Of a stretch of DNA of 64,000 nt, positions 11,105-21,868 are shown piece by piece (positions within the stretch are counted from its first letter, which is position 1; each line of letters begins with the position of its first letter). Position numbers and translations under genes: made by a program. Source of the DNA: Ciona savignyi. Taxonomy: Eukaryota > Chordata > Ascidiacea > Phlebobranchia > Cionidae. The notes beneath the pieces are model-generated. The model ran no database searches. It was given only the letters and a program-made list of their open reading frames with translations, and was not told where the DNA came from. The stretch covers positions 710,988 through 774,987 of the forward strand of contig CH003106.1 of assembly GCA_000149265.1 (NCBI GenBank), read 5' to 3'.

Positions 11105-11454
11105 AAGGTAACTTGTATAAAGGTATTGCGACCAAATCTCTATTTGGTGACATTATAATAGAATTAATTTCTTTAAAATAGCTGTTCTAGTTTTATTGAT
11201 GCAACAAAATAAAAATAAAAAAGTAAGTACCCTACGACAAAAAGTTTATATTCATTAAGGATTTAAAGGACGACTGCCGCTTTGATGATGCTTTAACTAA
11301 TCTCCCATGTAAACTGCCACCAATTTACTACTGGTTTTAAATATTTTTAAATTTTGTGCCCCTCTGAATATGAGGATGCCCATAACTGGTATATATATTT
11401 TTTTTTTTTCGTTCTAGGCGTTAATTAGAAGTTTACACATCTTTAACATTATAG

Positions 11455-14400
11455 ATTTCCCAAAAAAGTTTAGACGTTGGGAGTTGACAAGCCATTTTTC
11501 AAATGGAAGTTGCAAGGAATATGTTCCATACACTCCTCTTAGCGGATCAAAAGTTCTGCATTGTCATCATGGACCAGATAGACATAAAGCTTTTAAACTG
11601 AAACAAAAAGTCGAAAGAGAGTTGGTAATATAACCTAATTAATCTTCTATATTAAATAAATCATTGCATTGTAATATGGTACTGTACTTATGTTTTAACC
11701 AACGCCAGATCCCAGTAGTCTTTACAGGGTTCAGAACTTCCCTTTTTACAAAAAAAATGCTCTCTGGACAAAAAGTTGTGCTTGCTTTGTTCACGAAACT
11801 CCTACTATTTATGGGGTCCCATTTGAAAAAATGGGACACATATTGTTTTTGTCCGTTTTTTTTTTTTCTTTTTTTTTTTTTCTTTTTTTTTTTTCTTCGT
11901 CAAACGCTTGACAGGCATGGCATGGCGCCCCGACATCTACCAGAAGGAATAATGGAATCGCAATGAAACTTTGTGATTTTTTAGACAACATGGCCTAGAT
12001 ATGCAGAAACCAAAATTTTGGGTAATAAATTTAGGGGAATTCCCCTTGGACGTTAAAAACCAAAACGGTCATTTTTTTCTAAAAAAATTAGCTTTTTAAG
12101 CCATAGCGCTTGAACGGCTGCTCAAATTTGAATCAAATTTGGTGGAATGTTAGTGCACTAGTCACTGATTTAACACTTAAAAGAAATAAAAAAAATTACC
12201 TAGGGAAATACCCTAAAAATTAAACTTTTGCTGTTAAATGATAATTGTGACAGGCATGCTATGTCGCCCCGACATCTACCAGAAGGGTTAATGGAATCGC
12301 AATGAAACTCGGTGATTTGTTGGACAACATGGTCTAGATATGCAGAAATCAAAATTTTGAGTGATAAATCTAGAGGAATTCCCCTGGGACGTTAAAACCA
12401 AAACGGTATTTTTTTCTAAAAAATAGCTGTTTTTGGGCATAGCGTTTGAACGACCGATACAATTTGAATTAGATTTGGTGGAATGTAAGTGCATTAGTCA
12501 CTGATTGAACACTTAAAAGAAATAAAAAAATTACCCAGGGAAATGCCCTAAAAATCGGATTTTGTTCTCTAATTATGACTGTGACAAGCATGCCATGTTG
12601 CCCCGAAATCTAGCAAAAGGAGTAATGAAATCACAATAAAAATTTTACATTTGTAACAGAACATGGTCTAGATAAGCAGAAACCAAAATTTTGGGTAATG
12701 AATCTAGGGAAATTCCCCTGAGACGTTAAAAACCAAAACATTTTTTTTTCTAAAAAATTAGATTTTTTGGGCATAGCGCTTGAACGGCTGCTCTAATTTT
12801 GATCAGATTTGGTTATATGTTAGACCATTAGACACTTTAGGCCAATTAAAAAAAAGAAAACATTTGCTTAGAGTAATTCCCCTAGAAATGAAGATATGTT
12901 CCTGAATTATGATTGTGACAGGCATGCCATATCGCACTGATATCTCCAACAAGGAGTCGACAAATCACATTAAAACTTTAAGAATTGTTACATAACATGG
13001 CCAACATATGTAAAAACAGAAACTCATCTACTAAACCTAGGGGAATTTCCTTTATTTCATTACAGTGATTAAAAAGGTTTAATTTAAAACATTTAAGGTA
13101 AAATGTTCGTAAATTAAGATGTTTATTCTTTTTTTAACTACACATTGAAAAGAAGTTTGGTTGGACAACTATGGGACCCATGCGTTTATGCTTGCAGAAA
13201 CAAACTACATACTCAGTGTATCAAATACAAATTGTGGTTAGGGACCCTGTAGCATGAATATATGGCATACTAAATGTGTTTTACAAATGGTGGTGGTTAA
13301 ACACGTGGTTGACACTCTCTAGTTTGTTCTAGATCCGCCAGAGGTTTCAACTATGCTAGACTAATATTAAATTTTTACACTAGAAAGAAAAGGATGATCA
13401 TACAGAAGCTATTTCTGTCATGCGTGCCATGTATCAACCTACTAAAAAGTTGGACTGTCACGCCCGAATAACAATGCATCAAAGGATGTACTATCCTAAT
13501 TTCAAGGTGAGATTAAAGAATATGTTCAACAGACTCTAACCGTTTACTTGTGAATCCTTAGCAAGGCATCCCCACTCAAATCAGTAATCAGGCAGATAAC
13601 TCATGAACACGAAGGAAAATTTATTTTAATTTGATTTTTAGCTTGCAGCTGAATCGACTAAAAACAGCAGGACCAAAGCAATTTTGGATTTAAAACTTGC
13701 AGCTGATACCGGAAATAGAGTAATTGATGCAAAGGTGCTTATATTTCTCAACTATTCCAATGCGAAAAACCACACTAATCACGTATTGGGAGGGCAAGAT
13801 GGTATATCTCAGACCATGGATAAACGAATTGCACAACTGATTAACAATTATGTTATGGAAGGAATTAAAAACGTCGACGAAATGCGACGTATATTAAAAT
13901 TAAAAGTACAAACTGATAGCACACTGTTCCCAGAAGGAAAATCTGTAAATATTGAAAACCGGCGATATTTTCCGGAACGAAAAGAAATTTATACCAAAAT
14001 GAATCACCAAAACATAAAAAAATCGCTTTAGTGAATTGGACCAAGTTAATGTGGAACATATGGTAGAAGAGTACCAAGCGAAGCATGCTGATAATAGCGT
14101 TTATTTCAGGCCACATATAAAAAATACCCTGTACAATATAGATGTTATCAACAGCAATATCCCCAAAAATGGCGATGATAAAATACCAACAGATTATAGT
14201 GAACAGACATTACTATTTGTCTACCAAACTGAATTTCAAAAGCATCTGTTAAATCTGTATGGCAATTATTGGTGTTGCCTTGATGCAACATATAAAACTT
14301 CCAAATATGCATTGCCACTATTTTTCCTGGTCGTCAAAACCAATGTGGGCTGCCAAGTTGTGGCCACGTTCATTGTTCAAGATGAATCAAAAAAGAGCAT

Positions 14401-15999
14401 CAAAGAAGCACTTGAGATGATTCGCTCCTGGAATCCAAAATTTAATCCACATGTTTGTTTAACTGATTTCGATAATGAAGAAATCAATGCATTTGAGGAG
14501 GTGTTTACTAGTGAGTGGTAAATTAGAAAGATATTTATTAACTTTGCACAATTCTACAATATAAAGCGACCGATGATATTACACTAGTAACTCCGGTTTA
14601 TAGTAATTTTACAGCTAAACAGTAAAACTTTAATGCCATGGTTTGGATTTTTACGGAAACAAATTTCTTAATAATGTAACAATTTTGTGTTATCGTATAA
14701 AAGTACTAATATAATATGTCTATCATTTAGATTGTTCGGTACTCTTGTGCGATTTTCATCGTAAACAAGCATGGAAAACGGTGGATTGCTAAGGGAGAAA
14801 ACTGCATGTCCGAACACAGCGCTGAATGTATGGAAGCTCTTAACATGGTTGCTGATGCAAGAGACACCAAGGAATTTGAATCTGCGCTAGAGTCATTAAA
14901 ATTGTCAGAGCTGTGGCAAAACCAGAAATTTAAAAACTATATTTCAAAAATATGGTTGCCGGTGAAAGAGGTATAAAAACCTATTTATTATAGCCATTAA
15001 AATAAAATATAAATACATATATTGGTAATTATTTTTTAACCATTTCAAGTTTTAACTAACATTTGTTTGTTTTCTAATGTATACAAACTAAACTAATTTG
15101 ATGTGAGCTCTCGTAACGTAACTATTTTTTTTAGCGTTGGATTTGGGGGTTTAAAAAGTACCACTTTAAATATACCGTGTCCACGACAACCAACGCTGTT
15201 GAAAGGTACCCTAATCCTGTTTTTCTTCTGCAAACTTTGAGTAAATAATGTTTTGCTGCTGCATCTGCTAGAGCTAAGTGCATTGCCCAAGTACAACACC
15301 TTACTGTAAACTTATACCAATTTGACAGTACTTGTGTTTTTATTACATGCAATATTTTAGTATCAATTTTAATCAAATTGCAAAAAAATCAAGTTTGAAT
15401 GATGGTTTTAATAGCAAATTACCTAGTTTTGTTTCAGGCAAAACCGAGATCTTAAAGAACGTTTTTTGTCAAAAAACAACAAATCATTCTCTGGGCTCTT
15501 ATCTTCGTTAATGGAGGATTATATTCCTGCTCGCCAATCTCGGTAATATTGAATAATTGTTTGTTCTTTCTTTTGTAAAATTCCAGTCTTGTAATATTTT
15601 GTACTAAGATGTTCTAATTAAGATGTTTTTTTAGGTATATTAAAGAAAATAGAAGAATGTCCTCATTAGTGAAGAAATTTTCTGACACCATCCCATCGTA
15701 TCTTAAAGAAAGACCAAATTGGTTTATTACTCATATGATGTCAACTCTCGAGTCTTGTAAACACATTCCCACACGACATGCATCAATGTTATCTGAAGAT
15801 GGAATGTTCACATTTTTCAGTGAATCGAAAATGTACTTCTGGAGGGAATATATACTGTCAATGCCGCAGTTGGGAAAGATCGCTTTTACCATGCAAGCAT
15901 ATGTGCTCCATTTTAAACAATGAAATGTGGTCATGGGAAAAAATGCCACAGCTCTATTGTAATTCCGCTTTTAATTGCAAATGCTGTTTCTTTGCTTAA
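11455..15999 (+). pseudogene. MULE-type transposase / CARF-like protein with SWIM zinc finger, decayed
   Basis: Exons at about 11455-11624, 13384-13506, 13642-14510, 14731-14970, 15135-15205, 15438-15542 and 15635 to about 15996 have good splice sites. Together they give an N-terminal Cys/His segment (LHCHHGPDRHK), a middle region (RRYFPERKEIY), a MULE core (LLFVYQTEF, LDATYKTSKYALPLFFLVVK, VCLTDFDNEEINAF, CDFHRKQAW) and a SWIM finger (CQC then PCKH). This matches invertebrate calcium-responsive-transcription-factor-like/MULE proteins. Single-base frame breaks occur in the A-runs at 14016-14022 and 14775-14778 and around the T-run 15813-15817. The first intron holds a HINE-like insertion. I call it a decayed transposon gene or a dying domesticated copy; terminal inverted repeats were not found. 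Confidence 0.75.
11810..13325 (-). mobile_element. HINE/Helentron-like element with 335-bp satellite, copy B (complete)
   Basis: On + it starts at a hairpin (GGGTCCCATTTG / AAATGGGACAC, 11814-11838), then a T-rich tract (11857-11894), then tandem 335-bp units (GACAGGCATG or variant at 11910, 12249, 12582, 12916), then the unique block with GGGACCCATGCGTTTATGCT, and ends at GACACTCTCTAGTTT. Copy C at 48762 has the same order in reverse. It has no coding capacity and sits in the first intron of the MULE/SWIM gene. Confidence 0.75.
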
Positions 16000-16880
16000 T
16001 AATATTAATCCTGAAAATGTTGTATATGACATTTGGATGTATTCCCATTCTCTTATATTAATGTGCAAGTTCATTTTGCATGTACACATTTACAAAAGGC
16101 AAATTACTTGATACTTTGGTTTGGCTATTTATTTATTAATACAATACTTCTGCACAGCATGCCAGAGCAATCAAAACACACGTTTTCGTGTTCGCTCCTC
16201 TATAATAGGTGGTAAATTGTCTCAAAATGACATCACATCATGTCACCAATACATGGTGACGGGCGCATTATTTGTGCCAGGGTAACATGCACACTCTTCA
16301 TAAGTGTTAGCACTTCAAAAGTCCAAAAGTGATGTGTTTGTCATGCTATCCTTGTGGAAGCGGCGCGACTTGTATTGTGCCAGAGACAAAGATTGCACCT
16401 AAAGCAACCACTATGTGGTAGCACCTGGCAGACTGGGCTTAAGTAGAATTTAGTAACAAACAGTTATGAATATGGCTACAGGCGAAGAGTTCTGTAATAA
16501 AAACTCTAACGACATATTGAGAGAGCCTCCTGGGCATGTTGGAATCTCTTTAACACTCTTTTTAAACCATTTATGTTCATTATTATAATTTTAAGGTAAC
16601 AAAGTTCCGAAGAATAGTGATAGCATTTTCCATGTGTTACACCGTTCACATTCACAATATTAATTTTTTGGTTTGTCTGCCTGCCTCCCTCTCATTTCCT
16701 CCCCTGTCTTCCTTCCACCTTCTCCAGTCAAACAATTTTTTTTGTTAAGCCATCTGTAATGTTAATGTATAATTGAAAGACAAAACCGAAATAAGGATAC
16801 AATTTGGAAATATTGCACTTACATAGCACCTTTGGGTATTGTCCCCTGTCTGAAAAAATGAAATCTTGAATCATTTATTA
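16000..16880. other. No gene recognised after the MULE/SWIM remnant
   Basis: May include a further terminal exon or the 3' flank of the transposon. A pyrimidine-rich patch lies at 16678-16730. No repeat family recurs here. Confidence 0.4.
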
Positions 16881-16881
16881 G

Positions 16882-17168
16882 GATAGGATATTCATCTTTA
16901 TCCCCGTGAATGGGAAAACCAAGGGGGTTAACACACAGGCAATCGTCAGATCACCTCGCACCCATCATCGGGTTACCGGAGCTATTGCAGTGTGTTGTAT
17001 ATGATAGACACGTTCCTTCAATTTGGTAGAACTCATTAATCTGGATTCATGCAATGTCCATAAAATGCCTTGCCCAAGGGCACAACCAACTAGCTAGCGA
17101 CCAGTTTCGCACCTGCAACCTTTCGATTGAAAGGCGACACACTTAACCGTTAGACTAACGGACCGGGC
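16882..17168 (-). repeat. SINE-A, essentially full length, minus strand
   Basis: Best reference copy in the window: tail GGATAGGATATTC at the left, body with GGCAATCGTCAGATCACCTC and ACCGGAGCTATTGCAGTGTG, then the tRNA-like head at the right with the B box (inverted) in GCGACCAGTTTCGCACCTGC and the A box in CACTTAACCGTTAGACTAAC. Confidence 0.85.
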
Positions 17169-17296
17169 GAATTATTATGGTAGTCCCATTGAACTTCGCA
17201 AACAAAAGCAAATTTTGGGCTAGGAAAAATTGCTTGAAATTTCTGGGACCAATAGCATAAGGCAATGTGTAAAACTCATATTGAATGCCTTTAAAA

Positions 17297-17627
17297 CAGA
17301 TCAGTATACGTCCACTGTGATGTCATAAACTATGACTGTAAACTTGCAATGGCAGCAATTTGGAACTTTATTAGAAAAGTAGTATATTATACAAAAGAAA
17401 TCAGTCAAGACTTGAAATTGGTAAAAATAATTAAGGGGACCATCATACACGTTTAGCTGCGGACCTACAAGGTCCATAAACCATCACACTGATTTGTTAA
17501 TAAATGCAAAAAAACATTTTTTTGCCTACTTTCTAATTTTGCATTAAGGATAGAATATTAGTGTGGCTCACGGAATCTGCAAAAAAATTTAAGATGGTCA
17601 CCAAGACAGAAAGGTCGGGAACCACTG
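17297..17627. mobile_element. hAT-like MITE, 331 bp, with 8-bp target duplication
   Basis: CTTTAAAA occurs at 17289-17296 and 17628-17635, exactly flanking a segment that begins CAG and ends GGTCGGGAACCACTG. The right end is the typical hAT terminus (CAGTGGTTCCC when inverted) and 8 bp is the hAT target size. The left end matches the right only in its first three bases, so the TIR is poor. No protein is encoded. Confidence 0.5.
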
Positions 17628-17833
17628 CTTTAAAAGGTAATATTTATTCAAAAGAAAGTTTAAAGAAATCCCTCCTGGCAAAAAAATAATTACCTTTTTT
17701 TCATTGAATGCCCTTCTAGACATGAACAGCGAACAGGGCTTTTTTACTTGATTACTGTAAAGAGAAAAAATTGCCAAATAAATAAAAGCCTCTTAATGTT
17801 AAACTTACTTTATATTTGGCCCCTTTCTAAGGA

Positions 17834-17868
17834 CGGCAGCAGCTCCAATAATTATGGAGCTACTGCCG
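17834..17868. repeat. 35-base near-perfect palindrome
   Basis: Arms CGGCAGCAGCTCCA and TGGAGCTACTGCCG pair at 13 of 14 positions around a 7-base AT loop. GC-rich against AT-rich flanks. Role unknown. The rest of 17640-18460 shows no gene. Confidence 0.75.
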
Positions 17869-18019
17869 CGTACAGATATGTTTTCATTTATTTCCATCTC
17901 TGTAAAAATAATACTGTTAACTAAAGATTAGGGTTATTTAAATAAAACTACGCTCAACTTACCAACACGTTGTCGGTGCACTGCAGAAGTGCAGATGGCG
18001 TTGTAAAAATTTAGCCTCC

Positions 18020-18115
18020 AAAAAGAAACTTTTTTCTTTTTGTCGTTCCGCATGAAACACTCTCTCCTAGGAATTCCTCGATGCCATGCAGCTTCTACCG
18101 CAACGGTCAGATTGC
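18020..18115 (-). repeat. Inverted partner of the 7850-8010 block
   Basis: Reverse complement of the plus-strand block, sharing TTTGTCGTTCCGCATGAAAC and GGAATTCCTCGATGCCATGC. Confidence 0.65.
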
Positions 18116-18465
18116 TGCACGAAAAGTAGGTGGCGTTTGCTCACGACTATATGCTAGATTACCTTGCGGCAATGGTCGACTTAGCGTTACTATTATAGTG
18201 TGTTTTGGGATGTCGCTTTGGGTTTAGTGTATAATAGTATAAACTAGTAATCTACTGGTTTTATATTTGTCAGGTAACATGTCCAAGGACAGAACTGACC
18301 ATACGATAACGTTGATACGGTTTATGTGGTAAAAAATGAAAGAACCAAGTTGGTTTACTTTACGAGTCTAATGTAAATCATGGCATTCTATATTTAATGA
18401 ATTCGACTACAACAGACAATACGTGTTGATTGGTATTTAAACTTCCGACCGAATAACTTTGTAGA

Positions 18466-19352
18466 TTTGTGTAATCGCCTTTCAGCAAAAGGGTTGCAGA
18501 GTCAAAACTGGTCTCGAGCTAATATTTTGTGTCCTTGGGCAAGGCAGCATAAATTCAACCAGTGAATTATTGGGTTCTACTGTTACGGCCTTTGCGCCTA
18601 AGAGAGTGTGGTCCCAGAACCCTGTTCTAACGGCCAATCGTGGGACCTGTCTGCCTTAGTCTACTGTAAATAATACGCCGTTACGATAGGGCGATTTAAT
18701 AAAACGTAAAATATTAACACATCTAAAAGAACAATAAAACTGCGACAAACGTCAACTGGTATCCGATAACGATACACGACCACGATGTCACTCAATACAC
18801 CGTACAATACTCAACCGTAATACTCAAATATACAGCTTACTCGATACGACACGATCAATTAAAATACCATCCGACCGTTGGGATGCACAACGAGAACTAA
18901 TTCTTTTTATCCATTCGGAACGGACAACAATAAAAGCGCGCACAAACAAACAGGTGCGAAGTAATAATTATCTGTGCGTGCGGGTAGAAACGGCTAGAAC
19001 GCCTGAAGAGGTGCAACTTACGAACACAGTGAATAAAGATAAGTGCAAAGTGACACGATTAAAGTGGAAAAGTTACAAAAATATAACACACAAAACCAAT
19101 ATAACAATAACCCTAAAACATCACATTGACCAATCCATTACACTACTAAACCTAAAGCGCCGTCTCTATCGTAAAAATACACTTATATAGCTACGATAGT
19201 CCAACGGTGTCGGTGAGGTAATCTGACATTTAGTCTTGTACAAACGCCTTATTGCACTTTCGCGTAGTAATCTAAAGGTTTCTGGTATCACAACTCCTGC
19301 CTCCGCGTTTTACCAATCACCGGGATAACACATAAATATCCTATCCTACCGT
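18466..19352 (+). repeat. SINE-A split by an LTR insertion
   Basis: The head and first body third lie at 18466-18580, up to GGGTTCTAC. The body resumes at 19143 with CTACTAAAC and continues through GGTGAGGTAATCTGAC to the tail ATAAATATCCTATCCTA at 19338-19352. Confidence 0.75.
18581..19142. mobile_element. Solo LTR (562 bp) of an LTR retrotransposon
   Basis: The segment begins TGTTACGG and ends CATTACA, the TG...CA termini of an LTR. It interrupts a SINE-A copy exactly and is flanked by the 4-base target duplication CTAC (18577-18580 and 19143-19146). An AATAAAA polyA-type motif lies inside. No internal coding region is present, so it is a recombined solo LTR; a 4-base target site is compatible with the Ty3/gypsy group. 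Orientation is uncertain. Confidence 0.75.
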
Positions 19353-19559
19353 GTACGTCTAAATAGTAGAAAGTCCAGGAGCATTTTGCGTCAAAACATC
19401 AAACAAAATTTGCAATTGCTTAACAAAGACGTGTTAGTGGTTCAGGACCTCTCCGACTAGCTATAATGAGTCTGATAGCGCACAAACTAAAATATCGCTT
19501 CGTATAGTTGTATAAACCGTTCCTTCATATTATGCACAAATACATTTTTTTTCTCAAAT

Positions 19560-19565
19560 TTTATT
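19560..19565 (-). terminator. Polyadenylation signal of the intact peptide gene
   Basis: AATAAA on the minus strand, in the non-coding third exon that follows a 3'-UTR intron (19614-19705). Confidence 0.6.
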
Positions 19566-19726
19566 ATTGTATAGGTAATAAGTAGATTCAATTTGATTAA
19601 TTGTTGTCATGTCCTGTAAATAAAAAAAAAGGTTAAAACTTTGCTTTTTTCTTTATAGAGGAATATTGTATGTTTATAATTTCTACGGTATAGTTTCTGA
19701 CTTACTTTTATTATAATTGGTTGGAT

Positions 19727-20177
19727 TCATTGTTCTTGCATGAGAGCTTCCATGACTTCGGCTTCCAAAGCGTCTTCTGCACAGAGAATTAAAGGTTTTG
19801 TTTAATACAGACATTTATTATGTATTAGACAGAAATGAAATATTCGTTAAACTACTCTTTTTTGCATACAAAATCCCGATTATTATTTTAATCCCACCAA
19901 TAAACCATACAAGAAATCTGCACTACTTTGTATTAAACCTACCGAGCATATCGGCTTCGCTGCTTGGTTGTTGGTTCCATCTCTTTCTGCGCCACAAGCT
20001 CCAGTCTGGGTTGTTGTGGACGTAATCACCGGTGGACACATGTGGTCCAAGTTTGGAGACAACTGGCAGAAGTCCGTCGACGACTTTCGCACCGACTCTA
20101 ACAAGGCTACTGAGTGCAGCGTTAGATGGGGCCAGTTGGCCGCAGATGAAGACGAGAACGATGGCGAGCTTGAACAT
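19727..20177 (-). CDS. Small secreted cationic peptide precursor (antimicrobial-like), intact copy
   Basis: Two coding exons, 20177-19943 and 19776-19727, join through a split Glu codon into 94 residues. Residues 1-20 are a signal peptide (MFKLAIVLVF..., ending APSNA). Next comes an amphipathic helix-like stretch of about 23 residues (ALSSLVRVGAKVVDGLL, then PVVSKL), a linker with HNNPDWSLW, a furin-type site RRKR, and an acidic tail (EDALEAEVMEALMQEQ). This is the layout of cationic host-defence peptide precursors: signal, positive amphipathic core, acidic pro-part removed at a basic site. I cannot match it to a named family, so antimicrobial function is inference; a neuropeptide-like role is possible. 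No Cys occurs in the mature part. Promoter and leader match the two broken copies upstream, so this is probably the one working gene of a decaying cluster. Confidence 0.85.
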
Positions 20178-20235
20178 TCTGATGATTCTCTGATGATCTA
20201 ATAAAAGAACTGTGGTTACGGGTGGTCAGACCTCG

Positions 20236-20297
20236 CTTTTATACACATCTTAGTGTATATTATTAAAACACATGCATGCTGTCGGAGGATCAGATAA
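20236..20297 (-). promoter_or_regulatory. Promoter of the intact peptide gene
   Basis: TATA box TATAAAAG on the minus strand (20236-20243), 59 bases before the ATG, with the conserved GGAAATTATCTGATC block further out (AGATAA on + at 20292-20297). The leader ends in AATCATCAGAATG as in the other copies. Confidence 0.65.
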
Positions 20298-20984
20298 TTT
20301 CCGGTTTCACAATAAATGTTTCGTTCGTTCTTCGTAGTCCATCGTCGCTTCCAGACAATCAGCTGTCGACAAAACATAATCTACAGACCGTTAATACTAT
20401 TAAAAAAAATTTTAATAAGATTTAAAGAATTTTTGTTCTTGCAATATTCAACCAACCACACACGATACTTACTTTATCACAAGTAGCTACAACGCGCAAC
20501 TTATAAAAAAACAAATAAAAAAATAATAATTACCCAAAGAATCTGTAAATTACTCTAGCATTTTTTCTTAGAGTCAGTTGACCGATGTATATTCGCGGTT
20601 TCTAAGTTATTGGCCGCAACCCAAATATGGTTGGCAAATAGTCAACTCTTCATACCTGGGTGTCCCAGAATGTGCGTTGTTCCTTAGCAATTTTATTACC
20701 TCTCCCAAACAATTATTATTTTTCCTATGTTAATAAAACACTGGTTGAGGCTTGGGTGACGAGACTTTTAATAAAATCTGATTTGAAGAATGTTTAAAAA
20801 AGTTTGATGGGAAGCTCCGCTATAAACGGTCTTCTATTATACGTTGGGCAAATGTACAGCTTAAGTGTGGAAATTTTGCTGGTGTTTGAAATGTGTGATC
20901 CTAAATCAACAGGCTACAAAGTGTAAGTTACGCCTGGTAATTATATATTACACACGTCTGCATCATTTTCGTAACCAAGGTGGC

Positions 20985-21150
20985 TTAGTCTTGTAAGCCG
21001 CAGTAAAGATACCAAGGAGTGAAACACTGGAATGCATGTACCATGACACGCACAGGCCGCACATAACGAAAGTTATAGGAACTGCTTTGTGTTGGACCGG
21101 ACGGTCCCGCTGTGTTTCCAAACGCTCAAGTTTTATTGGCAATTTAATGT
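20985..21150 (-). repeat. Distal upstream segment of the peptide locus, inverted copy
   Basis: Reverse complement of 3480-3660 and 6150-6250, sharing GGTGGCTTAGTCTTGTAA, GCAGTAAAGATACCAAGGAG and CTGTGTTTCCAAACGCTCAA. It places the end of the inverted duplication near 21170. 20400-20985 and 21240-21868 hold no recognised gene. Confidence 0.65.
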
Positions 21151-21868
21151 ATTGTGTAGTCGGCGTGTCTATTTTTTATGCTTCAATGATCTTTGACTGG
21201 TTTGTACGTAATTTAAATCGAAATTAGCGTGAGCTGGAACAAGTGTACTGTAAGGTATATCGAAATGACTAGTTATGTACATATTTTCTAACAACGACCG
21301 ATAAACAGCATCAGCGTCGGTAAGGCGGCAAACAAAGAGAAGTTTGACGATCCGTCTTTTTCTGATTTACAACCGGTTTAATGATCGCGTACACTGTACG
21401 AGTTGCCAGCATCAGCCACTTTGCTTTAGACTTTAACCGGATAATGTTGTTTATGAGTGTAGCTTTGGAAAGAATCCTTGAAAAAGACGCATTCTCAGTA
21501 AACGAATATCAATTTTTGGTTACCAGTAAATACGATTCTTAGATATAAGTTAGATTTTGATCAAGCTATTTGACTTTTTAGATAATACTTAAGATATTTT
21601 AATTGATAGAGATACAATAGAAAACGCTCAGTTATGAATATAGCGATTGTGATTTTCGTATTGTTGCGCAAGAATCGTTTCGGATGCTAGTCCGATGTCC
21701 GTCTGCTGATTCTTTCAATTTGTGCAATTAGTTGTGGCCTTAAGTCGGGCTTACATTCTGATTCCAGACGATGGAAACACCTGCTCAGAAAACACTGTAA
21801 TAACGTTAATAATTTATAAGCAAGTTAGTTCGCTTTTCCGTTGCTGTTGTCTGAACCCTGTGAAGTTG

